This document shows positions 19,032 through 28,035 of a stretch of 64,000 nucleotides of DNA, piece after piece (the stretch's first letter is position 1; each line of letters begins with the position of its first letter). The notes under the pieces are model-generated. The model made no database searches. It was not told the DNA's origin and saw nothing but the letters and a program-made list of their open reading frames with translations. This stretch comes from Blastocatellia bacterium. Lineage in GTDB: Bacteria > Acidobacteriota > Blastocatellia > Chloracidobacteriales > JADJPF01. Made by a program: the position numbers and the translations under genes. Where the stretch lies: positions 248,001-312,000 of the forward strand of contig JADJPF010000007.1 of assembly GCA_016713405.1 (NCBI GenBank), given 5' to 3'.

Positions 19032-19065
19032 ATTGCCCGACAAATATTTGGTTTTGTCGGGCAAT
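19032..19065 (-). terminator. Terminator shared by the M49-like gene and the rpsF-rpsR-rplI operon
   Basis: A 13-bp perfect stem (ATTGCCCGACAAA, 19032-19044, with 19053-19065) and an 8-nt loop. Read on the minus strand it is followed by TTCTTTTTAC, so it fits the ribosomal operon best. The plus-strand side has only AACTTTCTT. Confidence 0.85.
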
Positions 19066-19103
19066 AACTTTCTTAAAATCAAAAAATAAAGTTTTAACTA
19101 TCT

Positions 19104-19562
19104 TTAAGCATCTTTTTTGTTTACTACCACATTTACTACAGTAGAAACTTCACGATGTAATTTCACAGTTACTTCAAATTGACCTTCACTCTTAATAGGA
19201 TCCTTTAAGACAATGCGACGTTTATCAACTTCATAGCCTTTTTTGGTCATTTCTTCAGCAATATCAAGCGCAGTAACTGAACCATAAAGAATGCCATGTT
19301 CGCCTACTTTACGCTCAAAGACTAATTCTAAAGATTTTAATGCTTCAGCTTTAGCAGATGCAGAAGCTTTTTCTGCTGCTTCGCGTTTAAGTAAAGATTT
19401 TCGTTGTTGTTCAATCATTTTTTGATTGCTAGGAGTGGCAGCAAGGGCGAACTTACGAGGTAACAAATAGTTACGACCATAGCCAGCTTTTACACGCACA
19501 ATTTCACCGCGCGCGCCCAAGTTTTCCATATCTTCTAGCAATAATATTTCCATTGTTGCCAT
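19104..19562 (-). CDS. rplI: 50S ribosomal protein L9
   Basis: 152 residues, the usual length. The N-terminal domain is clear: MEILLLEDMENLGARGEIVRV...GYGRNYLLPRKFA, including the G-Y-x-R-N-Y/F-L-x-P signature, then a long connecting helix and a C-terminal domain with LYGSVTALDIA. L9 binds 23S rRNA domain V at the base of the L1 stalk. It is the last gene of rpsF-rpsR-rplI. A GGAG-type site precedes it. Confidence 0.97.
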   Translation of the reverse strand: MATMEILLLEDMENLGARGEIVRVKAGYGRNYLLPRKFALAATPSNQKMIEQQRKSLLKREAAEKASASAKAEALKSLELVFERKVGEHGILYGSVTALDIAEEMTKKGYEVDKRRIVLKDPIKSEGQFEVTVKLHREVSTVVNVVVNKKDA

Positions 19563-19599
19563 AATATTATTTCTCCACTAAATAAATATGTTTGCTACC

Positions 19600-19830
19600 T
19601 TACAGAGTAGTGTAGGGCAGAATTGCGATGTTACGTGCGCGTTTGACAGCTTCCATTAATTTACGTTGATGAATTGAACAAACGCCAGAAATGCGACGAG
19701 GTAAAATTTTTCCACGTTCAGGAGTATATTGTCTTAAAAGCTTTTCATCTTTGTAATCAATATAATCAACTCGATCAGAACAGAAATGACAAACTTTACG
19801 CTTTCTAATATATTTTTTTGGTACAGCCAT
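19600..19830 (-). CDS. rpsR: 30S ribosomal protein S18, zinc-binding form
   Basis: 76 residues. The core VDYIDYKDEKLLRQYTPERGKILPRRISG is typical S18. It also has CHFC near the N-terminus and CSIH after ISGV, forming a CxxC...CxxH set, the zinc-binding ('C+') version of the protein. S18 pairs with S6 on the 30S platform. It lies between rpsF and rplI, the standard order. Confidence 0.97.
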   Translation of the reverse strand: MAVPKKYIRKRKVCHFCSDRVDYIDYKDEKLLRQYTPERGKILPRRISGVCSIHQRKLMEAVKRARNIAILPYTTL

Positions 19831-19853
19831 ATTTTTCCTTTCTTTCCTAATAG

Positions 19854-20270
19854 TTATTCATCTGAATCATCAGCCGTTCCCATCATTTGATTACCACCGC
19901 CACGGTGATCGTTCTTTTGTGGGCGTTTTAAGCTACGAGCTTGACGTTTGGCACGGATTTTTTCAACACGTTTTAGATCTTCATCAATTCTGACTACAAT
20001 AAATCGTAGTACAAAGTCAGAATTAACTCTTAAACGGCGTTGAAGTTCAGCAATTTCTTTTCCGCTACCTTCAACTACTAGTAAGACATAAATGCCTTCT
20101 CGGAATTTACGACGGATTGAATAGGCTAGACGGCGCCGTCCCATACGTTCAACTTTGGTAACTTTACCGCCTTTATCTTTAACAACTTGCTCAAATTGAG
20201 CAATTAAACGCTCAACATCATCATCTGTTGCTGTTGGCGTAACAATAAATGGTACTTCGTAGATTCTCAA
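19854..20270 (-). CDS. rpsF: 30S ribosomal protein S6
   Basis: 138 residues. MRIYEVPFIVTPTATDDDVERLIAQFE and the block KVTKVERMGRRRLAYSIRR with FREGIYVLL are typical S6. The C-terminus extends past the usual ~100 residues with a basic, then His/Gly/Asn-rich tail ending DDSDE. S6 binds S18 and the central domain of 16S rRNA. First gene of the operon, directly after pth. Confidence 0.96.
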   Translation of the reverse strand: MRIYEVPFIVTPTATDDDVERLIAQFEQVVKDKGGKVTKVERMGRRRLAYSIRRKFREGIYVLLVVEGSGKEIAELQRRLRVNSDFVLRFIVVRIDEDLKRVEKIRAKRQARSLKRPQKNDHRGGGNQMMGTADDSDE

Positions 20271-20327
20271 TTTTAATTCTCCTTATGGATATAAAGCCCC
20301 AAAGCTTATTTGTTTGGAGCAAGGAAC

Positions 20328-20903
20328 TTAAGAAACAGTATCTCGGTTAGCAAATGCCAAGGTTTTATCATTACCTTCTTTTAGCCAAAACATTACAGCT
20401 TCTTCTGCACGTTCTAGCATTTGGTTAACCAAATCAACTTCACTTTTTTCAAAGACCGACAAAACAAAATCTGCTAAATCTCTAATAGGTTCGCTAGATT
20501 TTATTCCTAAACGCAGTCTTGGGAAAACATTTGTGTGGATTTCTGCAATAATAGATTTTACTCCATTATGCCCACCTGCCGAACCATTAGGTCTAAACCT
20601 TATTTTTCCTCATGGCAAAGCTACATCATCAAAAATTACTAATAGTTTAGACTCAGTTTCTATTTTGTATTTATTGACTAAGCAGTAAACCGCTTTACCA
20701 CTTAAATTCATAAAGGTTTGAGGTTTAACTAGTAAGCAATTTTGATTAGCTAGTGATACTTTTGTGACTTGTGCTTCGCAATCTGTTCGGGAATTAATAA
20801 TCACACTAGCTTTTTCTACTAATCTATCAATCAAAAGAAAACCCAGGTTATGGCGGGTATTTTCATACTTGCGTCCTGGGTTTCCAAGTCCAACTATAAG
20901 CAT
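20328..20903 (-). CDS. pth: Peptidyl-tRNA hydrolase with an in-frame TGA
   Basis: Reading leftward from ATG 20903: MLIVGLGNPGRKYENTRHNLGF contains the catalytic His after the N-P-G block, and KPQTFMNLSGKAV and LLVIFDD are the other hallmarks. At 20610-20612 a TGA interrupts the frame after DDVALP; the same frame continues GKIRFRPNGSAGGHNGVKSII to TAA at 20328-20330, 191 residues in total, the normal length. In homologues the interrupted position is usually Leu, Phe or Trp (DLPLGKIR-type), not Cys, so selenocysteine is unlikely and a sequencing error (TTA or TGG to TGA) is the best explanation. Pth recycles tRNA from prematurely released peptidyl-tRNA and is essential. It lies between rplY and rpsF. 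Confidence 0.88.
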
Positions 20904-20967
20904 GCTTTTAACTTTTAAGCTTTACTTGACTTAGTAAAGCAAAACACTTAAGAGAAAAATAAGAAAC

Positions 20968-21594
20968 TTATTTTTCTTCTTTACCTTTCTTAATTACTTC
21001 TGGCTCAGCTAAAGGTTCAGAAACAGTTTCTTCACGTGGTGCAAGTACTGAAGCTACAACTTGATCTGGATTGTTAAGTACACGCAAGCCTTCTGGAACG
21101 CTAATATCTTTAACTGATATATGTTCGCCTAATTGAAGATTGCTAACATCAACACTAATATGCTCAGGAATATCTGCTGCAAGACACTCTACAGATAATT
21201 CTCTAAGATTATGCTCTAAAATACCACCACCTATTTTTGTACCAGCAGCTTCGCCAACCAATTCAACAGGAACATTTACATTTTGTTTTTCTGTTAAAGA
21301 AATACGATAAAAATCAGCGTGCATAAGCTTGCCAGAAATCGGGTGTATTTGCCAATCTTTGATTCTTACAGTAGTTGCATCGTGTCCAGGAGTTTGAAGA
21401 TTAAAAATAGTGTTATGGCCTGATTCTGAACGTAAAATTCTGGTTATTTCTTTAGCATTTACTATTACAGAAAGAGGATCTTTTTTATCACCATATATTG
21501 TAGCAGGCATTAAACCGACGCGGCGCAATCGGCGTGATTCTGCTGAACCAGTATTGTTTCTAAGAGAAGCTTCAACAGTAATATCTGAAATCAT
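20968..21594 (-). CDS. rplY: 50S ribosomal protein L25 / general stress protein Ctc
   Basis: 208 residues, the long CTC form. The N-terminal L25 domain binds 5S rRNA (RNNTGSAESRRLRRVGLMPATIYGDKKDPL; the block from HNTIFNLQ to HPISGKLMHADFY). The C-terminal beta domain has VNVPVELVGEAAGTKIGGG and LGEHISVKDISVPEG. A Lys/Glu tail closes the protein. Neighbours prs upstream and pth downstream are the standard partners. Confidence 0.95.
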   Translation of the reverse strand: MISDITVEASLRNNTGSAESRRLRRVGLMPATIYGDKKDPLSVIVNAKEITRILRSESGHNTIFNLQTPGHDATTVRIKDWQIHPISGKLMHADFYRISLTEKQNVNVPVELVGEAAGTKIGGGILEHNLRELSVECLAADIPEHISVDVSNLQLGEHISVKDISVPEGLRVLNNPDQVVASVLAPREETVSEPLAEPEVIKKGKEEK

Positions 21595-21622
21595 GTTCTA
21601 TTCCACCCTTACATATAAATCA

Positions 21623-22564
21623 TTAAATAAAAAACTTACTTATGGAAGTTTCATCATGAATTGATTTAATTCCTTCTGCTAAAAGTTTTGCTATGCTTAA
21701 ACAAGTAATTTTAGACGACTCTAAAACAGCACCTAAAGGAACAGAGTTGGTGACAACAAGCTCTTTTATTGGTGAAGCTTCCAGACGTTTTAGTGCTGGG
21801 CCAGATAATATTGCATGTGAGCAACACGCATAAATATCCTCTGCTCCAGCTTGTTTAAGTGCTGCTGCTACTTGAGTTAATGAACCAGCCGTATCTACCA
21901 TATCATCAATAATTAATGTATTACGACCGCGTACATCACCAACTATATTCATTACTTCCACTACATTAGCACGGTCTTTTTCACGTCTTTTATCTGCTAA
22001 GGCTAAATCCGTATTAAGACGTTTTGCATAAGCACGCGCACGCTCGGCCCCACCAGTATCAGGAGATACAACTATTAGGTTAGGGATTTGCTTTTTCAAA
22101 AAATAATCAACAAAAACAGGTGAAGCAAACAAATGGTCTACAGGAATATCAAAAAAGCCTTGAATTTGGCCTGCATGTAAATCCATTGTTAAAACTCGGT
22201 TAGCTCCAGCCGCTACAATTAAATTTGCTACTAATTTAGCTGAAATTGGTACTCTAGGCTTATCTTTTCTATCCTTACGCCCATAACCATAATAGGGAAT
22301 AACTGCTGTAATTCGATCTGCTGAAGAACGTCTTAACGCATCCAACATAATAAGCAGTTCCATCACATTAGCATCTACTGGGGGACAAGTAGGTTGGACA
22401 ATAAAAACATCCATACCACGAACATTTTGCAGGATTTGAAAATTAAATTCTCCATCACTAAAGCGAGACGTATTTGCTTCCCCAAGATGGATCTTAAGAT
22501 GACGACAGATTTCCTCTGCCAAAGGTTTATTTGCATTGCCGGAAAAGACCAGTAGGCCACCCAC
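21623..22564 (-). CDS. prs: Ribose-phosphate pyrophosphokinase
   Basis: 313 residues. GTG start with GGAG about 11 bp upstream. Hallmarks are FSGNANKPLAEEI, SDGEFNFQI, FIVQPTCPPVDANVMELL, the ATP flap region RKDRKDKPRVPISAKLVA, the metal site DLHAGQIQGFF, and the PRPP loop IIDDMVDTAGSL. It makes PRPP from ribose 5-phosphate and ATP for nucleotide, His and Trp synthesis. Downstream of tRNA-Gln and upstream of rplY. Confidence 0.96.
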   Translation of the reverse strand: MGGLLVFSGNANKPLAEEICRHLKIHLGEANTSRFSDGEFNFQILQNVRGMDVFIVQPTCPPVDANVMELLIMLDALRRSSADRITAVIPYYGYGRKDRKDKPRVPISAKLVANLIVAAGANRVLTMDLHAGQIQGFFDIPVDHLFASPVFVDYFLKKQIPNLIVVSPDTGGAERARAYAKRLNTDLALADKRREKDRANVVEVMNIVGDVRGRNTLIIDDMVDTAGSLTQVAAALKQAGAEDIYACCSHAILSGPALKRLEASPIKELVVTNSVPLGAVLESSKITCLSIAKLLAEGIKSIHDETSISKFFI

Positions 22565-22625
22565 CTTAAAAACTCCACCATATAGACGAGATTTTCAGCT
22601 AAGATTTTTAGCTATACAAAAACGA

Positions 22626-22699
22626 TGGCTGGGAGGCAGGGATTCGAACCCCGATAAGCGGCTCCAAAGACCGCTGTCCTACCATTGGACGACCTCCCA
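22626..22699 (-). tRNA. tRNA-Gln (anticodon TTG)
   Basis: The minus strand folds as a complete cloverleaf with encoded CCA (22626-22628) and discriminator G. The acceptor is TGGGAGG/CCTCCCA, the D arm GTCC...GGAC, the anticodon stem GCGGT/GCCGC with loop CTTTGGA (anticodon TTG), and the T arm has loop TTCGAAT. It sits between ispE and prs, as in many Acidobacteria and Deltaproteobacteria. Confidence 0.97.
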
Positions 22700-22739
22700 G
22701 CAATGCCTGTAAGCAGGCAAAACAAAAACTTGATTTTCA

Positions 22740-23630
22740 CTAATCACTTACTTTAAGTATACTTTGTTGGTATTCACTACGCGAAATTGTGCGGGATTTG
22801 ATTACCAACCACTCACATTTATTTAAAGTCTCAAAAGCTTGTTCTAAAAGTAAAGCTGATGGAAAAACTGCCCAAACAGTAGCACCACTACCAGACATTA
22901 AAACAGCTTTAGCTCCAAGTTCTGTTAGCTTTATTTCAATAGTAGCTATTTGAGGACAAATAGCTTTAGCCATTGGAGAAAGTGAGTTTTTAATTTTAGC
23001 AAATAACGTTTCAGCGGATGTGAAAAAGTAAGTTGCAAGTGTACTCATCTGATCTTTGTTTGTCAAGCGGTCAAATTCAGAATATACGCGGGAAGTAGCA
23101 ACTTCTTGCCTGGGATTAACTAACAGTAAATAAGGAGCATCAATGTCTTGTTGAGCCGTTATATCTATTCCACGCCCTTTCCCCCAGGCCGTGCCACCAA
23201 GAATAAAAAAGGGTACATCTGAACCTAGCTTAGCAGCTAAAGAAAGTAGCTTTTCTTGGCTTAAATTCGCCTTCCAAAGCTGATTTAAGGCTAAAAGCGT
23301 TATTGCTGCATCAGCACTACCGCCACCAAGTCCACCACCTAGAGGAATAGTCTTTTTTAATTGAATACTAACACCTTGTTTTCTATCTAACTCATTTACA
23401 AGTAGATCAGCCGCTTTAATTACCAAGTTTTTATTATCTATAGGTAAGTTAGCAGAAAAATTTGGATCAATTATTTTTAATGAAATATCTTTAGATAAAC
23501 TAAATCTAAGTTCATCATAAAGATCTATGGTTTGAAAAAGCGTAGAAAGTTCATGATAGCCATCTTCACGCAAGCTACCTACTTCTAATAACCAATTAAT
23601 TTTGGCATATGCACGGGCATTAATAATCAT
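22740..23630 (-). CDS. ispE: 4-diphosphocytidyl-2-C-methyl-D-erythritol kinase
   Basis: 296 residues. A GHMP kinase: AKINWLLEVGSLREDGYHEL at the N-terminus, the glycine-rich ATP loop PLGGGLGGGSADAA (about residues 93-106), and the C-terminal AVLMSGSGATVWAVF motif. It phosphorylates CDP-methylerythritol in the non-mevalonate isoprenoid pathway. It heads the minus-strand housekeeping group. The region 23631-23812 to the divergent kinase gene must hold both promoters. Confidence 0.95.
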   Translation of the reverse strand: MIINARAYAKINWLLEVGSLREDGYHELSTLFQTIDLYDELRFSLSKDISLKIIDPNFSANLPIDNKNLVIKAADLLVNELDRKQGVSIQLKKTIPLGGGLGGGSADAAITLLALNQLWKANLSQEKLLSLAAKLGSDVPFFILGGTAWGKGRGIDITAQQDIDAPYLLLVNPRQEVATSRVYSEFDRLTNKDQMSTLATYFFTSAETLFAKIKNSLSPMAKAICPQIATIEIKLTELGAKAVLMSGSGATVWAVFPSALLLEQAFETLNKCEWLVIKSRTISRSEYQQSILKVSD

Positions 23631-23812
23631 AATTTACTAAGATGTTTACCGGAATAACTTTAAGAACTTAGGTTTTTTAGACTTTTATTTCGATCAAAAA
23701 GCATTTAATCTATCTTTTAATAAGCTTTTAGCAAGTCAACTATATTATTTATTCACTGGGCTTTCTGCAAGAAAGCTATGCCCCAAATAATTTTATTTAT
23801 CAAAAAATAAAA

Positions 23813-24934
23813 ATGAAAGAATGTCCAACATGCCGTACTTGCTATGAGGATGAGTTATTATGCTGTCCCAAAGATAGCCAGGATTTATCTAACTCGCTAC
23901 CATGGCCCTTGGTAATAGACAATAAATATCGTCTTAACTCCCTAATTAGTCGGGGGGGAATGAGTGCTGTTTATCATGCTACACAAATAGAGCTTGCTAG
24001 ATCGGTAGCAATTAAAATCCTGCTTCCTACAATGATGGTTGATCAATCCGCACCAAAACGCCTTCGCCGTGAGGCTTTAGCCTCTTCACGTATAGACCAC
24101 CCTAATGTTGTTACTGTTTATGATTACGGTACATTACCATGTAATGCTGGCTATTTGGTAATGAAATTATTAAAAGGTAATTCATTAAGTAGAGAGTTGA
24201 GATTACAAAAAGTTTTTTCTTTTGAACGAATACTTAACATTACATTTCAAATTTGTTCAGCTATTGAGCTTGCCCATCAATTAGGTGTAGTACATTGCGA
24301 CTTAAAACCAGAAAACATTATTTTGGAAGACTCAGACTTTGTACAAATACTTGATTTTGGTATTGCTAAACTAAGCGAGCAATTAGTAGGTATTACATTA
24401 TCAGGAATTATTTTAGGCACTCCTCTTTATATGTCTCCAGAACAGTTTGAAAGCAGAGAAGTTGATTTTCGTACAGATATATACTCTATAGGGATTATGC
24501 TATATGAAATGTTAACAGGGCAAGTTCCTTTTAATGGTGGAACACCATCAGCTATAGCTAGACAACATTTATTAAAACCTGTTCCTTCTCTAAAAGAGTT
24601 ACGGTCAGATATTACACCAAAATTAGAAAAATGTGTTTTAACATCCTTAGCCAAATCTTGTGAAATGCGCCAACAGTCGGCTTCACAGCTTATAGATGAA
24701 CTTAAAGATGCAGCACAGGAATTAGCTTTTCTTGGAAAATTAGACCTAGATACATTGCCTCAAATAAGTCGTAAGACTCAAAAATTTAAACTTCGCACTT
24801 TTGTAGATGAAAATATTTTAGAAACTCCAACACTTTGGCAAAAAACAAATCCTCCAATTAATGTTACAGAATCATTTTCCCAAAAAAAAGACAGAAGAAG
24901 GAATAGCCTTAAATACAGAACAGTGGCAAGATAG
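23813..24934 (+). CDS. Ser/Thr protein kinase with N-terminal zinc ribbon, probably fused to the following receiver
   Basis: 373 residues. Residues 4-20 have a CPTC...CC-type zinc ribbon. The kinase domain starts at YRLNSLISRGGMSAVYHA (glycine loop), with VAIKIL (Lys), VVHCDLKPENIIL (catalytic loop), ILDFGIAKL and GTPLYMSPEQF. The catalytic loop reads HCD instead of HRD, so it belongs to the non-RD type. No membrane segment is visible. The frame ends at TAG 24932-24934 with a basic, out-of-frame-looking tail. The preceding A8 run (about 24882-24889) would, with seven A, join this protein to the receiver domain that follows; the fusion reading SFSQKKTEEGIAL is smooth. Either one gene with an indel, or two overlapping genes. 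Confidence 0.85.
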   Translation: MKECPTCRTCYEDELLCCPKDSQDLSNSLPWPLVIDNKYRLNSLISRGGMSAVYHATQIELARSVAIKILLPTMMVDQSAPKRLRREALASSRIDHPNVVTVYDYGTLPCNAGYLVMKLLKGNSLSRELRLQKVFSFERILNITFQICSAIELAHQLGVVHCDLKPENIILEDSDFVQILDFGIAKLSEQLVGITLSGIILGTPLYMSPEQFESREVDFRTDIYSIGIMLYEMLTGQVPFNGGTPSAIARQHLLKPVPSLKELRSDITPKLEKCVLTSLAKSCEMRQQSASQLIDELKDAAQELAFLGKLDLDTLPQISRKTQKFKLRTFVDENILETPTLWQKTNPPINVTESFSQKKDRRRNSLKYRTVAR

Positions 24935-25364
24935 GCTTCTAGAAACTAGTGAAAATACTAGTTTACATGACCATACAGTTTTAATTGTTGATGATGAATT
25001 AGGGATTTTGTTATTACTACAAGAAATTGTAGAAAATATGGGTTGTCATACAATGACAGCTAAAGATGGGCGCATAGCATTAAATTTAATCAAGCAAACC
25101 CGTCCAGATTTAATAATCTCTGACATTATGATGCCTGATATTGATGGATATAAACTTTACGATATTTTACAAGCAGACCCAGAATTAAGTAAAATACCTT
25201 TAATTTTTCTTACAGCGCGTACTCAAAGACAAGATAAATTACAAGCTTTAGCCAAAGGTGTAGAAGATTATTGGACAAAACCTTTTGATGTAACTGAAGT
25301 AGAGTTAAGGCTAAAGCATATCTTAAAAAGAATTAGCAGGATAAAACTGCTGGAGAATAAATAA
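24861..25364 (+). CDS. Response-regulator receiver domain protein (CheY-like)
   Basis: Receiver domain at about residues 38-160: VLIVDDELG (acidic pocket), PDLIISDIMMPDIDGY (phospho-acceptor Asp), PLIFLTART and YWTKPFDVTEV (conserved Lys). There is no output domain, so alone it would act as a single-domain receiver. The start at 24861 lies inside the kinase gene and has no convincing RBS. The first 35 residues before the receiver read as a natural linker continuing from the kinase, which supports a kinase-receiver fusion broken at an A-run. 6 bp separates it from the epimerase gene. Confidence 0.85.
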   Translation: MLQNHFPKKKTEEGIALNTEQWQDRLLETSENTSLHDHTVLIVDDELGILLLLQEIVENMGCHTMTAKDGRIALNLIKQTRPDLIISDIMMPDIDGYKLYDILQADPELSKIPLIFLTARTQRQDKLQALAKGVEDYWTKPFDVTEVELRLKHILKRISRIKLLENK

Positions 25365-25370
25365 AAAGCT

Positions 25371-26378
25371 ATGGATATATCAGGCAAAACAGTTTTAGTT
25401 ACTGGTGCAACAGGTTTTATTGGACATCGGTTAGTTGAAATTTTAGCTAAAGAAGAAGGTGCTAAAGTTCGTGCTTTAGCGCGTAGTAAGGAAAAAGGCG
25501 ATAAGCTAAAAGAAGCCATAGACAAACCAATTGAAATAGCTATTGGAGATTTAACTGATCTGCCTTCATTAAAAAAAGCTAGTCAAGGGTGCGAAGTTAT
25601 TTTTCATTCTGCTGCCTGGGCCAGTGACCGAGGTAGTCGAGAAATGTTTTATCAAGCTAATGTTGAAGGTACAAAAAATATTGTTATTGCAGCACAAACA
25701 AATAATTGTCAACGATTTATACATATTAGTAGTATTGCTGTATATGGATTTAATCCTAAAGATGGAACTGATGAAAACTCTGCTTTTGACCCTGAGAGTG
25801 GACTTTATTCAGAAACTAAAGTAGGAGCAGAAAAAGTAGTTTTAGAAGCTGTTGAAAAAGAAAAATTTCCTGCCGTAATTATCCGCCCTGGTGCAGTCTA
25901 TGGGCCTCGCTCAAGTGCATGGACTATAAGACCAATAAAAGCAATTAAAGATAATAAAATGTTTTTAGTCGCTGGTGGTACAGGCTTATGTAATTATGTT
26001 TACATTGATAATCTAGTAGATGCAATGATAATGGCTGCTAAAAATGATGATGTGATAGGCCAAGGCTTTATTATTACTGATGGAAAAAGTACTACTTGGA
26101 AAGAGTTTTTTGGCTATTATGCAAAAATGCTAGGACAGGAAAAATTAAAAACACTTCCTTTTCCTGTTGCTTATATAGTAGCTTTAACAATGGAGTTAGC
26201 AGAAAAAATTACAGGAAAAAAAGCTCCTATTACAAGAAATGCACTGAATTTTCTTACTCGCCGAGCTACCTACAATATAAACAAAGCAAAACAAGTTTTA
26301 AGTTATACTCCTAAAGTTAATTTATCTGAAGGGATGAAATTGACTGAGGAATGGTTAAGAAAAGAAAAACTAATTTAA
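25371..26378 (+). CDS. NAD-dependent epimerase/dehydratase (extended SDR, 3-beta-HSD-like)
   Basis: 335 residues. An N-terminal Rossmann motif VLVTGATGFIGHRL binds NAD(P). The active-site pair is S (HISSIAVYG) and YSETK (Tyr-x-x-x-Lys); RPGAVYGPR is the typical substrate-loop block. The overall layout is that of sterol/3-beta-hydroxysteroid-type or NAD-sugar epimerases; the substrate cannot be assigned. It follows the receiver gene by 6 bp and could be translated from the same mRNA. Confidence 0.85.
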   Translation: MDISGKTVLVTGATGFIGHRLVEILAKEEGAKVRALARSKEKGDKLKEAIDKPIEIAIGDLTDLPSLKKASQGCEVIFHSAAWASDRGSREMFYQANVEGTKNIVIAAQTNNCQRFIHISSIAVYGFNPKDGTDENSAFDPESGLYSETKVGAEKVVLEAVEKEKFPAVIIRPGAVYGPRSSAWTIRPIKAIKDNKMFLVAGGTGLCNYVYIDNLVDAMIMAAKNDDVIGQGFIITDGKSTTWKEFFGYYAKMLGQEKLKTLPFPVAYIVALTMELAEKITGKKAPITRNALNFLTRRATYNINKAKQVLSYTPKVNLSEGMKLTEEWLRKEKLI

Positions 26379-26550
26379 AACATTGTTATCTGCTAAATAT
26401 ATTTTTCTCGATAACTTATAAAAAACTGCTAAAAGTTTTTAATTAAAAGAAAAATTTTTCCGTTAAAATGATAGAAATCCAATAAAAATTGCGCGTTCTC
26501 CTAATGAGAAAGATTTTTTAAGAAGTTTGGTGTAGGGAGACAGTTGACAT

Positions 26551-28035
26551 ATGAGTTTATTTTCATCTAATAAAGTACGCGGCATAGTAATTTCATTTTC
26601 CTTAATGAGTTGCTTTTTAAGTGTTAGCCCAAAAGTATCTTTAGATACAACAAATATAGCTAATAATGACCAAATTTTCCTTCCATTATATGACACAGTA
26701 GAACCATTAGCGCAGAATTTACTAATCAAACAACGTAATCCCATTGTTAATGAACAAAACCGAATTACTTTAACAGCCGTTGACAGTAATGGCCGGCTTG
26801 CAGATGGAGTTATATGGTCTTCAGGTAGCCCAGATATTGCACAAGTAAATCCAACTACAGGAGAAGTTAGAGGAGTTAAACAAGGTTTTGCCACAGTTAC
26901 AGCAAAACGAGGTAGTGAAAGTGTTTCTACCTTTGTTGTAGTGGCGAGAGTAAGAAAAGGTAAAGGTGAGCGAGTACCAGGAGATTCCAAACTTGATAAC
27001 ACAGGTCGTTTATATATTAGTAACCCGCTTCAAAATGTAATTTTAGTTGCAGATAAGGCCTTAACTTCAGGTACTAAAATTTTTGCTGGACAACGCAATA
27101 GAGTAGGCAGTCAAAATGGTTTTCGTGAACAAGCACTTTTTGCCGGCCCAACAGCAATTGCAATAGACAACAACTCAAAAGGTGGCATTTATGTTGCGGA
27201 TACACTTAATCATGGAATTAGAAAAATAGGCTTTAATCAACAAGTAGAAACATTAATTGGAGCAGGTTTTCCAGGAAAAAGCCAATTTGACAGCAATGAT
27301 TTAGCACCATTTGGACAAACCCTTTTTAATAGTCCACGCGGATTAGTATCAGATGTTGGGGGCAATCTTTATGTTTCAGATACAGATAACCATGCAATTT
27401 ACTATGTAGATTTTGCTAGTAATACAGTAAGTTTACTTGCTGGTCAGCCAGGTGAAAGCGGCAAAGAAGATGGTATAGGCAAACAAGCTAGATTTAAGCG
27501 TCCTGCTGGTTTAGCACTTAGTGCAGATGGACGATTACTAACCGTAGCAGATGAAGACAATAATAGAGTTAGAGTAATTGAAATAACACGTCAAGAAAAT
27601 GGTCGCCCTATTGCTAATGTTTCAACCTTAGGTACAAGTTCAAGTGCTAATATACAAAACCATAATTTAGTTAACGAACAAAACAATAATGAGATTGTTT
27701 TTGATCGTCCACAATCAATAAGTTTAGATGGTGTCAATAATATCTATGTAGTTGATAATACAGGGGTTCAAGTTATAACAAATCCATTTGGACAAAATAC
27801 ACAGGTTACACAACTGGCACAACCTGGAGTAAGTTTTAATCAAGCTGTTAATGTTGTAGTACAGGGAACAGAAACTTTTGTTCTTGATGCAGCCGCTACT
27901 TCTGAGGATGAAGCGATTGAGGTTGTAACGGTTGGCGCGCCAGAGAGAGCAAAAGTTAGTCCGGGGTTTTTCGTATGGAAGGTGGGGCAGAAATTGTTGT
28001 TACAGGCTCAAACTTTGCTCCAGAAAGCGTTGTAA
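26551..28035 (+). CDS. Secreted NHL-repeat protein, N-terminal part of a broken gene
   Basis: GGGAG precedes the ATG by about 14 bp. Residues 1-30 look like a signal sequence. Residues about 60-125 are a Big_2-type Ig-like domain (ITLTAVDSNGRLADGVIWSSGSPDIAQVNPTTGEV split over the domain). From about 150 onward are NHL-type beta-propeller repeats (GGIYVADTLNHGIRKI; GNLYVSDTDNHAIYYVD). The frame is lost at a T5 run near 27967-27971; with T6 the text runs on as SPGFFRMEGGAEIVVTGSNF into a TIG domain. The whole gene extends to 30722, about 1390 residues. Such proteins are extracellular, with propellers that bind ligands or partners; no function is assigned. Confidence 0.75.
   Translation: MSLFSSNKVRGIVISFSLMSCFLSVSPKVSLDTTNIANNDQIFLPLYDTVEPLAQNLLIKQRNPIVNEQNRITLTAVDSNGRLADGVIWSSGSPDIAQVNPTTGEVRGVKQGFATVTAKRGSESVSTFVVVARVRKGKGERVPGDSKLDNTGRLYISNPLQNVILVADKALTSGTKIFAGQRNRVGSQNGFREQALFAGPTAIAIDNNSKGGIYVADTLNHGIRKIGFNQQVETLIGAGFPGKSQFDSNDLAPFGQTLFNSPRGLVSDVGGNLYVSDTDNHAIYYVDFASNTVSLLAGQPGESGKEDGIGKQARFKRPAGLALSADGRLLTVADEDNNRVRVIEITRQENGRPIANVSTLGTSSSANIQNHNLVNEQNNNEIVFDRPQSISLDGVNNIYVVDNTGVQVITNPFGQNTQVTQLAQPGVSFNQAVNVVVQGTETFVLDAAATSEDEAIEVVTVGAPERAKVSPGFFVWKVGQKLLLQAQTLLQKAL

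Noticed and set aside
12636..20612. Genome-wide reassignment of UGA to Trp
   Set aside because: TGG codes for Trp in normal positions in many genes and UGA ends pilV, so UGA is not a general Trp codon.
20328..20903. Peptidyl-tRNA hydrolase as a second selenoprotein
   Set aside because: The residue at the TGA is not Cys in relatives, there is no redox motif, and no clear hairpin with a G-first loop was seen after it.
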